Positions 1 to 10,589 of a stretch of 64,000 bases of DNA are shown here, piece by piece (within the stretch, counting starts at the first letter, position 1; each line of letters begins with the position of its first letter). The translations under genes and the position numbers were made by a program. The notes under the pieces were generated by a model that searched no databases, was not told where the DNA came from, and worked only from the letters and a program-made list of their open reading frames with translations. Origin of the DNA: Caldilineaceae bacterium. GTDB taxonomy: Bacteria; Chloroflexota; Anaerolineae; Caldilineales; Caldilineaceae. The DNA lies in assembly GCA_019637645.1 (NCBI GenBank), contig JAHBVH010000043.1:14292-78291 (forward strand). Direction: 5' to 3'.

Positions 1-2
1 GT

Positions 3-626
3 GGCGGCGTATGGCCGCGTGCGTTGGGCTGGGCGCTCTTTGGCGCGCTGTTGGGGCTAGGCCAGTGGCGTGTCACCGGAATGCCTAGCAAGGGCAGCTA
101 CGGTGCGTTGGGCGGTCTCTTTGGCGGACTGCTAGGTGGCTCGACCTACGAGCGCCTTACCCTGCTTTTGCTCAACCTGGAACTAAGCCGTGCGTTGGCG
201 CTCTCGATCAGCGGCGCGGTGGGGTTGATGATTTTGGGTGCTTGTATCGGTGCCTTAATCGGGTTGGTCGAAGATATTCTGCGCACGGCCTGGTTGCGCT
301 TCACGCGGGGCCGGTTGGAAGGCCAAACGCGCACGCTCGACCCGCGCCGAGCCCAGATTCTCCTTGGTGGTGCCGACCGCTGCGATATTGTGCTGCCTGA
401 TGATCCCGATGTGGCGCGTACACATGCAGAAATCGTCCATCACCATGGTCAATTCACGATTGTGAGCCGTGATGGCTCCGTTCTTTTGCGGCGCGCCACG
501 GAAACAATGACCGCGACAATAGCCGAGACAATAGCCGTGCAACAACATGTGTTACAACCGGGCGACACAATTCAGCTTGGTCGTACACGCTTTATCTTTC
601 AAACTGATGCAGGAGAGCGCGCATGA
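3..626 (+). CDS. Glycine-rich membrane protein with C-terminal FHA domain (5' end outside window)
   Basis: The reading frame is open to the left edge, so the N-terminus is missing. The visible part starts with glycine/alanine-rich hydrophobic stretches (GALGGLFGGLLGG, a membrane segment around LALSISGAVGLMILGACIGALIGLV) and ends in an FHA-like domain: a degenerate GR-type strand (ILLGGADRCDIVLPDD), THAEI in place of SRxHA, and LQPGDTIQLGRTRFIF. It is a paralogue of the proteins at 5663-6529 and 17423-18373, which share the multi-pass Gly-rich half followed by FHA. FHA domains bind phospho-Thr peptides, so it is probably a membrane-anchored reader for the kinases nearby. Its stop overlaps the next start (ATGA), indicating an operon. 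Function beyond phosphopeptide reading is unknown. Confidence 0.8.
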   Translation, partial: GGVWPRALGWALFGALLGLGQWRVTGMPSKGSYGALGGLFGGLLGGSTYERLTLLLLNLELSRALALSISGAVGLMILGACIGALIGLVEDILRTAWLRFTRGRLEGQTRTLDPRRAQILLGGADRCDIVLPDDPDVARTHAEIVHHHGQFTIVSRDGSVLLRRATETMTATIAETIAVQQHVLQPGDTIQLGRTRFIFQTDAGERA

Positions 627-2506
627 AACAACTAGCTCAACGGACCCTATTATTGGCGCTGCTGGGGGGCTTTGCGGTGATTTGGACCTTCTTAATGGGG
701 CTTGGCGTCGGCTCCACCAACACAGGAATGCAAACTGCGCCAGGCTTTTCGTCAACCGATGGCATCGTGAGCGGTACCGGTGCGCAGATCACCTATGTGG
801 ACGAAAGTCGTTTTCCGGCAGTAACGGCCTATCTAGTCGCGAACGACCAAGTCGGTCAGCCAGTTTTGAACTTGCAGAAAGAGAACTTTGTCCTCACCGA
901 GGACGGTTCGTCAGTTCCCATCACCCAGTTTACCACCGCCGGGAATCAGGCTACTACCATTGTGCTCGTCATCGACCAAAGCGGGAGTATGAACGACGAG
1001 CGTAAATTTACCAGTGCCCAACAAGCGGCCATCAGTTTTGTCGGGAAGCTTAAGCCAGGCCAAGATCAGGTAGGGCTGATCGTATTTAATAATGGGGTTG
1101 ATCTTATTGAGCCACTAGCAACCGTCACCGCTGCGAGCAAGGGCGCCTTACTGAACAAGATTCGTACCCTAAGCGCCTATGGTGGCACCGAGTTTTATTC
1201 TGCCGTCCAAATTGCTATCGAACAATTGCGCGCAGTTAGTGGCCGCAAGATTGTGTTGGCGTTGACAGATGGCCTCGATAACAATGGAGCGTACTACCTG
1301 GCGTCAACCATAGACGCGGCTCGGGACGCCAATGTTGCTGTCTATCCCATTGGGTTGGGCAGCGATGTTGATGGCGCAGGGTTAAAGCAATTGGCCGATG
1401 CAAGTAACGGCGAGTACTATTTCTCGCCTAGTGCCGATGAACTAGAGAAACTCTATTTAGAAATCGGGAGCAATTTACGCAACGAATATGCTTTGACTTA
1501 TCAGTCAGTAACACCTAATCTAGATGGCACACAACGCAACCTGCAGGTAACACTTACCACGGCGAGCGGCGAGAAGATCCAAGCAGGAGGAGCCTATGGC
1601 GTGGCCGGTGTATTAGCTACCTCCCTCAACCCAGTGCTCTTTTTCCCGCTCCTGACCAGTTTACTGGTGGCGCTCGCGGCACTCTATCAGTTGCCCCAGT
1701 GGCAACGGCGACCGAGCCCGCCGCTAGAAGAATCGTTTACGCCTAGGGCGGGTACGCCACCAGCTTCACCAAACACTCAACCCAAGACCCTCTCCCCATC
1801 GCCCGCAGGCATCGCCCCAATGCCCACCCCGCTCGCGAAAGTTACACCTACCGCGGTATCCCCCATAGCTGTACCCGCTGGGGCAATAGCCATGGCAACC
1901 GGAGCGGGATCCATAAGTGACGGGGCCATGGTCACCCCAAGCGGACCAGCACTTGTTCAGCAACTGCCCCTTGTTACGCCGGAAACAGTGATTGGTAGTG
2001 CGCCAGGGTCTCATATTGTATTGGCGCATGCTTCCGTCAAGCCACAGCATGCGCGTATTACGGCTAGTGACCATCGCTATGTGATAGACGACTTGAGTGC
2101 TGGTCATACGCAAGTCAGCTTTAGTGGAAATCCAGGCCAACTGCGTAGCGTTGAACGTAATGCCTTGCGCAACGGCTCGCTGCTTCGTCTAGGTGAAGTT
2201 CAACTCACGCTCCGTCAATCCGAATCACAGCCAACCTTCTTGGAACGACGCATCCCCTTATCTGGGGCCAGCTTGATTATAGGGTCCGATCCAGCCTGTG
2301 ATCTGATTATTCCAGGTGCAGCGTTACGGCAGGTGCGTCTGTTACAGGACGGCCAACGGTGGGTTGTAGAAGATTTAGCGGGCGGCGGCTCCTTCATTAG
2401 CTATAGCGGCAATCCAACAGAGGAACGTCCCATCAATGGCCGTAATGCCGTAAAATCAGGGTCCCGTTTGCGTATGGGCGCAATAGCCTTGTGTCTGGAA
2501 GTATAA
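623..2506 (+). CDS. VWA domain protein with two C-terminal FHA-like domains
   Basis: 627 aa. An N-terminal membrane or signal segment (residues about 7-29) precedes a von Willebrand A domain (about 112-290) with an intact MIDAS motif DQSGS at 118-122 and the distal TDG. A second hydrophobic segment lies near 335-355 (LNPVLFFPLLTSLLVALAALY). A Pro/Ala-rich linker follows, then two FHA-like modules (about 445-535 and 540-625; VIGSAPGSHIVLAHASVKPQHARI and LIIGSDPACDLIIPG). Topology therefore places the metal-dependent VWA adhesion domain outside and the FHA modules inside. The start overlaps the preceding stop by ATGA. The FHA modules may report phosphorylation by the cluster kinases to the extracellular VWA domain; the ligand is unknown. 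Confidence 0.88.
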   Translation: MKQLAQRTLLLALLGGFAVIWTFLMGLGVGSTNTGMQTAPGFSSTDGIVSGTGAQITYVDESRFPAVTAYLVANDQVGQPVLNLQKENFVLTEDGSSVPITQFTTAGNQATTIVLVIDQSGSMNDERKFTSAQQAAISFVGKLKPGQDQVGLIVFNNGVDLIEPLATVTAASKGALLNKIRTLSAYGGTEFYSAVQIAIEQLRAVSGRKIVLALTDGLDNNGAYYLASTIDAARDANVAVYPIGLGSDVDGAGLKQLADASNGEYYFSPSADELEKLYLEIGSNLRNEYALTYQSVTPNLDGTQRNLQVTLTTASGEKIQAGGAYGVAGVLATSLNPVLFFPLLTSLLVALAALYQLPQWQRRPSPPLEESFTPRAGTPPASPNTQPKTLSPSPAGIAPMPTPLAKVTPTAVSPIAVPAGAIAMATGAGSISDGAMVTPSGPALVQQLPLVTPETVIGSAPGSHIVLAHASVKPQHARITASDHRYVIDDLSAGHTQVSFSGNPGQLRSVERNALRNGSLLRLGEVQLTLRQSESQPTFLERRIPLSGASLIIGSDPACDLIIPGAALRQVRLLQDGQRWVVEDLAGGGSFISYSGNPTEERPINGRNAVKSGSRLRMGAIALCLEV

Positions 2507-2512
2507 ATAGCG

Positions 2513-3604
2513 ATGCTGTGTAGCCATTGTGGACAAACCAATCGACCTAATGCCCACTTTTGCGCCCGTTGTGGCACAAAGCTAGGTGCTAAGCCAGTGA
2601 CGCCGGCCAGTGCGCCAGCCGCCGCTCCCCCGACCGCGGGCCAAGTGCCACTAACGCTGACAGCTACCATGAAAGTCTGCCCGCGCTGTGCAACGCATAA
2701 TCGTTGGAAGGCCAGCGTCTGTACCCACTGTAGCTACCACTTTAGTGGACAATCTACCCAACAGGCTGCTCAGCTAGGAGCAGTGAGGAAGAAGCGTTCT
2801 GGACAAGGGCGCAAGCATCAATGGTGGCTGTGGGGTGTGGGTTTGCTGTTACTCCTTCTTTTTGTTGGGGTGCGTCGCTTTACCACCGCTATACTGGCAA
2901 CGCCGCCGCAGGCAACTACGCCTACCAGCACCCACAGCGTTGCTGTAACCGCGACCCCCAATGGCTTACAACAGGCATTGGTCAGTGTGATTCAGGTCAT
3001 TGTCCCTAACGATGGCCAATCCAACAGCGCTTCCATTGGTTCCGGATCGGTAGTTTCCAGCGATGGTCATATTTTAACTAACTTTCATGTTCTAGGTGAC
3101 ATTCAGACGCGCCAACTCCACAATCAGGCAGGGCTGATCTTGATTGCTATGCCGCCCTTAGGTCAGTCATCCGCAGCACCGGTTATCCGCTATCGCGCGG
3201 CATTGGTCCAGGCGGACTATCTCCTGGATCTAGCCTTATTGCAGATCAGCGCGACCGACGATGGGGGTGCGTTACCGCTGGATCTAGGGCTAACACCTTT
3301 ATCCGTTGATGATTCGGACACAGTCCAGATCGGTGACGAATTAACCATTATCGGCTATCCTGGGGTAGGTGGAGCCACCGTCACCATTACACGTGGCATT
3401 GTCTCCGGCTATTTACCCGACGAGGGCTGGCTCAAAACCGATGCTGGAATTAATAAAGGCAACAGCGGGGGTGCAGCCATTAATCGCGCGGGTCAATTGG
3501 TGGGCGTTCCTTCAGCAGAGACAAGCGTTGCCCACTCACCCGGCAAATTAGGACTGGTGCGGCCCATCAATCTAGCACAAGATCTCCTCGCACTCATCCA
3601 CTAG
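2513..3604 (+). CDS. Zinc-ribbon, membrane-anchored trypsin-like (S1C/HtrA-type) serine protease
   Basis: 363 aa. Two zinc ribbons open the protein (CSHC..CARC at 3-20, CPRC..CTHC at 56-73), then a basic stretch and one membrane segment (104-120). The outside part is a serine protease with the full triad: His192 in TNFHV, Asp239 in LDLALL, Ser318 in GNSGG. No PDZ domain follows, unlike DegP/HtrA, so it is a short S1C form. It lies 6 bp after the VWA-FHA gene and is the last gene before a repeat-rich gap. The cytosolic ribbons resemble those on most proteins of this cluster and may be docking modules; that role is inference. Confidence 0.88.
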   Translation: MLCSHCGQTNRPNAHFCARCGTKLGAKPVTPASAPAAAPPTAGQVPLTLTATMKVCPRCATHNRWKASVCTHCSYHFSGQSTQQAAQLGAVRKKRSGQGRKHQWWLWGVGLLLLLLFVGVRRFTTAILATPPQATTPTSTHSVAVTATPNGLQQALVSVIQVIVPNDGQSNSASIGSGSVVSSDGHILTNFHVLGDIQTRQLHNQAGLILIAMPPLGQSSAAPVIRYRAALVQADYLLDLALLQISATDDGGALPLDLGLTPLSVDDSDTVQIGDELTIIGYPGVGGATVTITRGIVSGYLPDEGWLKTDAGINKGNSGGAAINRAGQLVGVPSAETSVAHSPGKLGLVRPINLAQDLLALIH

Positions 3605-3648
3605 CGCTACCGAACACTTTTGTTCCCACGACACAACCGCGTAAGCAC

Positions 3649-3938
3649 CGCCCGCTGATGAAGGGTAAGAAATTAAACCGGTAGACCTTACGCGTGCGCT
3701 TTCGCGCAGTTTGACCGAGCAGGCGCTGATTTCCATCCGCGCTGCTTTACCGAAGTTAATAATTATAGGAGTTACGCACTTGGGCCAGACCTGACAGCTT
3801 TAACAAACCTGTCAGGTCTCTGGTCACGCTGATCAATTGCGTAACTTCTAAATTAATCTTCATCAGCGGGCTTGCGCCAGCGTTGTTCGGTAGCCCAGTG
3901 CCTTTTGGGTGCCCGTTGGGCGCGGGCGGTCTACCCAA
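3649..3938. repeat. Inverted-repeat element, family 2, copy 1, carrying a nested palindromic element
   Basis: Arms GCCCGCTGATGAAG (3649-3662) and CTTCATCAGCGGGC (3858-3871) are perfect complements. Past the right arm comes a segment ending GGGCGCGGGCGGTCTACC (to about 3938). A second, uninterrupted version of the same parts (GATGAAGGGTAAG, TAGCCCGGT, GGGCGCGGGCGGCTTACC) is at about 47806-47880, so copy 1 looks split by the insertion at 3768-3850. Confidence 0.55.
3768..3850. repeat. Palindromic dispersed element, family 1, copy 1 (full length)
   Basis: About 83 bp, bounded by AGTTACGCA and its complement TGCGTAACTT, with the internal palindrome ACCTGACAG / CTGTCAGGT. It is nearly identical to the reverse complement of the copy at 15567-15650. 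It has no coding capacity, so it is REP/MITE-like. Confidence 0.85.
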
Positions 3939-4096
3939 AAACTTTGTGAACAATGTACTCAGTTAGTGCTGCCCTGTCTTACGCCGCTTTCCAGAAAAGC
4001 GATAATGAATTCATCACCGGATCTGAAAGAATCTGCGCGAGAACCGCATTATCTATCTTCAGAAGGCTGTCTAAAAAGCGCGAGGAGCAAAGAACA

Positions 4097-5644
4097 ATGC
4101 TGTGCCCAACCTGTCAACGCCCCAACCAGGATCAAGCAAAATTCTGCCTCTCTTGTGGGGCGTCGCTGACCAGCGGAGCGCCAACAGTGGTCAAGGTTAG
4201 CGAACAACACTGCGTACAATGTAGCAAGGAATTGCGGCCCGGTGCAAAGTTTTGTGGTGCTTGTGGTGCTAGCCAGCCGAAGCACGTTCAGACAGCCATA
4301 CCGCCGCTCCGGCCAGCGCCACCGCCACTGCCGCCCCCCCTCTCCCCCGCCAGCCCGGCCACTGGCACCTTAAGCCGTGCCTACCTGCTTCGTCACCTGC
4401 TTATAGGGAGCGTTTTGGCCGGTGGCCTGCTCCTTGCACTGATGGCCGCTTTTCTCTACGCGCCCCTGGCGACATCAGTAGGTGCCATCGCCGAAGCGCA
4501 ACCGATGATGCCCACGCCCGTAGTGCCAACGCCACTACCGACTGCAACCGCCGATTATCGCCAAGCCGTAATTTCTTTGGGAGCTAGCGCCGACGGCCGT
4601 TTTGGTCTCCGCACCTTGCAAGGCGATCCAGCTAATCGCTCGGATGACAACAAGCTCTTGACCTTTGACGCAGCTGGCGGCACAAACGATACACGCCTAT
4701 GGATTGATAGTGCAACGCTGCCATATGGGCAGGGAGGACTTGAGCAGCCGCCTCAGACCAATAATGGTCAGACGACCGCCGTATGGCTTAACGATGAGAT
4801 AGCGGTGATGCAAACCCTTGCATATGTTTATGGCACCAATACGGGCCGGGTCGATACCATCCAAATTAAATACACGTTGACGAATCAGGGGAGTGTCACC
4901 AAAACAGTTGGCCTGCGGCTGATGCTAGATACCTTGATTGGGAATAATGATGGTGTGCCTTTTGTGGTCCCTGGGCGTGAAGGCATCACAGATCGCGCGG
5001 TCGATTTGCGCGGGGCGGCTATTCCAGATTTTGTGCAAGCCCTAGAAAAGCCAGATCTGGCGGACCCGGGCGTTATCGTCCATTTGACGCTGCAAGGCGC
5101 CGACGCCACTCGCCCCGACCGGCTGGTGATTTCCGCCTGGTGTGAAACACTAGGGGCCTGGGAATATTATGGAGCACTAGGCGGCGATGACCACCCACTG
5201 CAACGGTGTGGGCAAGCCGGTAACACGCCCGATAGTGCCATCAGCCTCTACTTTGACCCGCAAGCATTGGGGCCAGGGGCCAGCCGCACCCTGATCACCT
5301 ACTATGGCTTGGGCGGCATCTCTAGCACAGAAAGCCGTAACCCAACCTTGAGCCTTTCGTTTAATCGTCAGGTAAATCAGGGGGATGAATTTTGGATTAC
5401 GACATTGGTGGGTATGCCCAAAGCTGGCCAAAGCGTGCGTTTGGACTTACCCGACGGGCTCGTGTTGAGCAACGGCATGCCAGCCGAACAGCCGGTTACC
5501 CCCGGTGGTAATTTTACGCAGATCTCATGGCGGGTTACTGCCGAAAAAGCGCTGAACGCGGCGACGGTAACGGTGCAGCTATCGCCGGATAACCTTTCGG
5601 AATCACAGTCGATTACAGTCCAAAGCCGGGGCATTACACGCTAA
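4097..5644 (+). CDS. Double zinc-ribbon membrane protein of unknown function
   Basis: 515 aa from the ATG at 4097. That start is preferred because it follows CGAGGAGC and places the first zinc ribbon (CPTC..CLSC) at the very N-terminus, as in the neighbours; the open frame runs further upstream only through repeat-derived DNA. A second ribbon (CVQC..CGAC), a Pro-rich linker and one membrane segment (about 100-125, LLIGSVLAGGLLLALMAAFLY) follow. The remaining 380 residues should be extracytoplasmic and look beta-rich; they begin with a GRFGLRTLQGDPANRSDDNK segment. I do not recognise a catalytic motif. The gene opens a run of co-directional genes that continues with an FHA membrane protein and a kinase. 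Confidence 0.8.
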   Translation: MLCPTCQRPNQDQAKFCLSCGASLTSGAPTVVKVSEQHCVQCSKELRPGAKFCGACGASQPKHVQTAIPPLRPAPPPLPPPLSPASPATGTLSRAYLLRHLLIGSVLAGGLLLALMAAFLYAPLATSVGAIAEAQPMMPTPVVPTPLPTATADYRQAVISLGASADGRFGLRTLQGDPANRSDDNKLLTFDAAGGTNDTRLWIDSATLPYGQGGLEQPPQTNNGQTTAVWLNDEIAVMQTLAYVYGTNTGRVDTIQIKYTLTNQGSVTKTVGLRLMLDTLIGNNDGVPFVVPGREGITDRAVDLRGAAIPDFVQALEKPDLADPGVIVHLTLQGADATRPDRLVISAWCETLGAWEYYGALGGDDHPLQRCGQAGNTPDSAISLYFDPQALGPGASRTLITYYGLGGISSTESRNPTLSLSFNRQVNQGDEFWITTLVGMPKAGQSVRLDLPDGLVLSNGMPAEQPVTPGGNFTQISWRVTAEKALNAATVTVQLSPDNLSESQSITVQSRGITR

Positions 5645-5662
5645 TCGGGAGAGGAGTCACCC

Positions 5663-6529
5663 ATGTCGCTACGCTGGAAAATGATTTATAGCTGCTTAAC
5701 TGGTGCTTGGGGAGGTTATCTAGCTTGGCTTTTGCTGGATCCATTGCTAGGTGTTCAGGCCCGCAATGTATACCTTGATGCGCTCTGCAACGGCGCGGTG
5801 ATCGGTATTGCCATTGGGGCCTTCATGAGCGGCTTTGAGGGGGTAATGGAACGTAACATAGCGGTGTTGGTTCGCCGCTTGGTTAGTGGCCTAGGCGCTG
5901 GCTTAGGTGGCGGTGTACTGGGGTTGCTCATTGGTGAATTCTTATTTCAACAATTTTCCCAGACGACCATCATGCGCGTGATCGGGTGGGCGCTCTTGGG
6001 TCTGGCCATCGGCGTGGGAGAGGGCGTGCGTACCCGTTCATGGCGGCGAATGGGATTGGGCGCGGTGGGTGGACTGGCGGGGGGCGTGTTGGGTAGTCTG
6101 GCTTTTCTTTGGATGGGGTCTATCTTTGCACTACCAGCCTTTAGTCGTGCGCTAGGGTTCACCCTTTTGGGGGCCTTCATCGGCCTGTTTGTTGGGTTGA
6201 TGCCCGTTGTGGCGAGTCAAGTTTTAGGTGCCTTGGGCACCCTCAAAGTGATCTCCAGTGGACGGCACGAGGGCAAAGAGATCTTGCTTGACAAGCCTGT
6301 TATTAGCATTGGCCGCGCCGATGGCTGTGATCTCGGTCTCTATGGCATTGTGGATATGCAGCCCCACCATGCCGAAGTGAAACGCGAGCCGGTCGGCTAT
6401 GTGCTGCACCGCGTGAATCATGCTTCGCTTTGGGTCAATGGCCAACCTGTGCAACAGCAGATACTCCAATCCGGGGATCGGATCAAGATCGGGGGCGCTG
6501 AGCTCCTCTTTCGTGCCAGTGGTGGGTAG
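5663..6529 (+). CDS. Multi-pass glycine-rich membrane protein with C-terminal FHA domain
   Basis: 288 aa, with a strong ribosome site (GGGAGAGGAG) 18 bp after the previous stop. Residues 1-190 form four or five hydrophobic segments packed with GxxxG-like motifs (GLGAGLGGGVLGLLIG, GAVGGLAGGVLGSLAFLW), suggesting tight helix packing or an oligomeric channel-like assembly. Residues about 200-286 are an FHA domain (ISIGRADGCDLGLYG, HHAEV, SGDRIKIGGAELLF). It is paralogous to the truncated gene at the window start and to 17423-18373. Likely role: a membrane partner recruited by phosphorylation from the adjacent kinase gene; the transported or sensed species, if any, is unknown. Confidence 0.85.
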   Translation: MSLRWKMIYSCLTGAWGGYLAWLLLDPLLGVQARNVYLDALCNGAVIGIAIGAFMSGFEGVMERNIAVLVRRLVSGLGAGLGGGVLGLLIGEFLFQQFSQTTIMRVIGWALLGLAIGVGEGVRTRSWRRMGLGAVGGLAGGVLGSLAFLWMGSIFALPAFSRALGFTLLGAFIGLFVGLMPVVASQVLGALGTLKVISSGRHEGKEILLDKPVISIGRADGCDLGLYGIVDMQPHHAEVKREPVGYVLHRVNHASLWVNGQPVQQQILQSGDRIKIGGAELLFRASGG

Positions 6530-6584
6530 AGGTGGCGAGTGACATTTTGCCTTTGGAGCCACCTACGAACGGAGAAAAAATAGT

Positions 6585-8165
6585 ATGAGCATCCGCTGTC
6601 CCCAGTGTGGTAATGCAAATCAGGAGCGAGCACGCTTTTGTATGCATTGTTCACGCCCGCTCACCCAAACTTGCCCCACCTGCAACGCAACCCTAGCGGT
6701 CAATGCTCGCTTCTGTCAACAATGTGGCACAACCCTGAGCCAACCAACTAGCCCGAACAGGTCACCCTTCGCTGGAAAACTGACGGGGCTCCTACAGCCC
6801 TCTATGCTACTGGCTAGTCGGTACCGAATTACACAGAAATTAGGCGAGGGCGGCATGGCTGCCGTCTACCTGATCGACGATCTACGCTTGACCGGCAAGC
6901 AGTGGGCGATCAAAGAGATGAGCGACGCGGCCCTCACCAATCCAGCAGAGCGGCAGGAGGCGGTTCAAGCCTTTCGCCAAGAAGCCGAGCTACTGGCCAA
7001 GCTCGATCACCCCAATTTACCCAAGGTTGTAGATTACTTTAGCGAAAACAACAACCAATATTTGGTTATGGAGTACATTCAGGGGCAGACACTGGAAGAA
7101 CGCTTGGTCCGCAATCGTGGTCCTTTGCCCGAGAGCCAGGTGATGCTATGGGCGGAAAAGCTATGTCAGGTATTGGCCTACCTCCACAATCAATATCCGC
7201 CCATCATCTTTCGCGACCTGAAACCGAGCAATATTATGGTGCGTACCGATAGCGAAATCAAGCTCATCGACTTTGGGATTGCCCGCCATTTCAAGCCAGG
7301 ACAGATCAAAGATACGCAGGCGTTTGGCACCATGGGCTATGCCCCGCCAGAGCAGCATGGCAAAGGGCAGACCGATATACGCAGTGACATCTATGCATTG
7401 GGCGCTACACTCCATCATCTGCTAACCGGGCAGGAGCCCAGCCTTACCCCCTTTGCCTTTGAGCGGGTGCGCCGGTTGAATCCAACGATTTCGCCAACTG
7501 TAGAGGAGGTGATTGCCAAAGCTGTCGATATAAAGCCCGCCCTCCGGTGGCAAAGTATGGAACAGATGCACCAAGCGCTACGCAGCCAGCCGCTCTCAGT
7601 CTCTACCACACCAGCTAGCTGGCAGGCACCACAACCAGCAGCGATCCCCCAGAGCCACAGCGGAACGCCAGCGTTCGCGATGCAGCCAGCGTTCGTTGAC
7701 CCACTTCACCTGATCAGTCTGCCGCAAGTGAGTTATGCATCCTATGGGAAACGTGTAGGCGCTTATTTGATTGATACTGTCATCCAGATCCTGATTTTGG
7801 GGGTTCTTTATTTTCTGCTCATAGGGCTGTTGATCGGCTCTCGGCAAAGTAATTCCGCGGCGCTGATCAACTGCCTTTGGTGGCCCTTACTCATCCTAGT
7901 AGAGTTCTTCTACCTCATTCAGCCAACCGCCCAGACCGGCCAGACCTTCGGCAAACGCATGGCTGGTATTCGCGTGGTGGAGCGGAATGGCAATCCGCCG
8001 GGCATGGGACGCGCGCTCCTGCGCTACCTGATTGGGTTTGGGGCAGAGGCCCTTTTGATGAATGTACTGCTGCTCGGCTTGGTTGGTTTTCTCTGGCCCC
8101 TGTGGGATAAGCAGAAACAAGCATGGCATGACAAGATCGCCGGGACGTTTGTGGTGCAAGGATGA
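6585..8165 (+). CDS. Zinc-ribbon Ser/Thr protein kinase with C-terminal RDD membrane domain
   Basis: 526 aa. Two zinc ribbons (5-22, 30-47) precede a Hanks-type kinase (80-340): Gly loop GEGGMAAVY (88-96), Lys110 in WAIK, Glu133, catalytic Asp211, Asn216 and DFG at 229-231. The usual HRD is FRD. The activation segment carries GTMGYAPPEQ. After a Pro/Ala-rich linker an RDD domain (about 380-525: SYGKRVGAYLIDTVI, GQTFGKRMAGIRVV) supplies membrane helices, so the kinase is anchored by its C-terminus rather than having an extracellular sensor. It is the likely writer for the FHA readers encoded around it. Confidence 0.93.
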   Translation: MSIRCPQCGNANQERARFCMHCSRPLTQTCPTCNATLAVNARFCQQCGTTLSQPTSPNRSPFAGKLTGLLQPSMLLASRYRITQKLGEGGMAAVYLIDDLRLTGKQWAIKEMSDAALTNPAERQEAVQAFRQEAELLAKLDHPNLPKVVDYFSENNNQYLVMEYIQGQTLEERLVRNRGPLPESQVMLWAEKLCQVLAYLHNQYPPIIFRDLKPSNIMVRTDSEIKLIDFGIARHFKPGQIKDTQAFGTMGYAPPEQHGKGQTDIRSDIYALGATLHHLLTGQEPSLTPFAFERVRRLNPTISPTVEEVIAKAVDIKPALRWQSMEQMHQALRSQPLSVSTTPASWQAPQPAAIPQSHSGTPAFAMQPAFVDPLHLISLPQVSYASYGKRVGAYLIDTVIQILILGVLYFLLIGLLIGSRQSNSAALINCLWWPLLILVEFFYLIQPTAQTGQTFGKRMAGIRVVERNGNPPGMGRALLRYLIGFGAEALLMNVLLLGLVGFLWPLWDKQKQAWHDKIAGTFVVQG

Positions 8166-8248
8166 TTGGCAAACTACTTTGAAAGAGGACTGTTGTGGAT
8201 ACTTTGTTGATTCAGTTTTTTGCTATTCAGCGAGACGCGGTCGTAAAG

Positions 8249-8276
8249 ACCTGACGGGTTTTGCAAAACCTGTCAG
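8249..8276. repeat. Palindromic dispersed element, family 1, copy 2 (degenerate core)
   Basis: Core ACCTGACGGGTTTT / AAAACCTGTCAG lies just downstream of the RDD kinase gene. Outer arms are barely recognisable. The stem could act as a transcript end for the kinase gene. Confidence 0.65.
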
Positions 8277-8392
8277 CTTTAGGGGCGACTCAAGAACAGC
8301 AAAAATGTAACTATCCATTACCGACTCGTATTCCAAATCACCCATTTACGCAGAGTAGCCCCAATGCTGGGGAATAATAAAGGAGCAACTCT

Positions 8393-8887
8393 ATGCAATG
8401 CCCAAGTTGTGGCAATCCAGTGACCCTTGGCGAAGCGTTTTGTGATAACTGTGGCGCGGCCCTGCCGCCGGTATCGCCTCCAGCAAATCCCGCGGCGGGG
8501 AGTTCAACAGGAGCGCTAATCGCGCCGGCGGATCAGAACAGCACAATGCCGCCGCTGTCACCCCTCACCGCCAAGCTGGTCATCAACAGTGATGGCACCG
8601 CCTTTGAGCTGACGCCGGGCAAAACCTTGCTTATTGGCCGGCTCGACCCCATTGACGGCATCTACCCAGACATTGACCTGACACCCCACGACCGCGACGC
8701 GGGCGTCTCGCGCCGCCATGCCGAGCTCTATGAACAGGGTGGGCAGTGGTTTATCAAGGATCTGGGCAGTACCAACTACACTGTGATTAACCGCAAACGG
8801 GCCCAGCCGGATCAGGAGATGCTCCTGCAAAACGGGGATGAAGTCCGCTTGGCACGGGTAATGATTCATTTTCAGACCGGGACATAA
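8393..8887 (+). CDS. Zinc-ribbon FHA protein
   Basis: 164 aa, with a clear ribosome site (AAAGGAG) before the ATG. One zinc ribbon (CPSC..CDNC, 3-20), a Pro-rich linker, then a well-preserved FHA domain (about 65-160) with LIGRLDP, the phospho-Thr-binding SRRHAE, and LGSTNYTVIN. It has no membrane segment and is probably cytosolic. This is the most canonical FHA domain in the cluster and the best candidate for a soluble adaptor phosphorylated or bound by the flanking kinases (6585 and 9001). Confidence 0.92.
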   Translation: MQCPSCGNPVTLGEAFCDNCGAALPPVSPPANPAAGSSTGALIAPADQNSTMPPLSPLTAKLVINSDGTAFELTPGKTLLIGRLDPIDGIYPDIDLTPHDRDAGVSRRHAELYEQGGQWFIKDLGSTNYTVINRKRAQPDQEMLLQNGDEVRLARVMIHFQTGT

Positions 8888-9000
8888 GCCACAAAGGCCC
8901 CCGATCGCCCAACCCTTGATCAATCGGGCAAATGCTACGGGCAGCGAAGATAACATCGCTGTCGCCTTGGCACGCCTTGGGGAAGAAAGAAGGCATTGAT

Positions 9001-10581
<1,581 letters not shown>

Positions 10582-10589
10582 GATCTAGC

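Larger units (their letters stand above)
3605..4096. other. Repeat-rich intergenic gap
   Basis: There is no convincing gene here. The stretch is built from two nested repeats: an outer inverted repeat (14-nt arms GCCCGCTGATGAAG at 3649-3662 and its complement at 3858-3871) and the palindromic element at 3768-3850. A long open frame reading in from 3953 is continuous with the next gene but lacks the zinc-ribbon start context, so it is left out. Confidence 0.7.

Noticed and set aside
3953..4096. Upstream extension of the zinc-ribbon gene at 4097
   Set aside because: It lacks a ribosome site, lies next to repeat DNA and would bury the N-terminal ribbon seen at the start of its neighbours.
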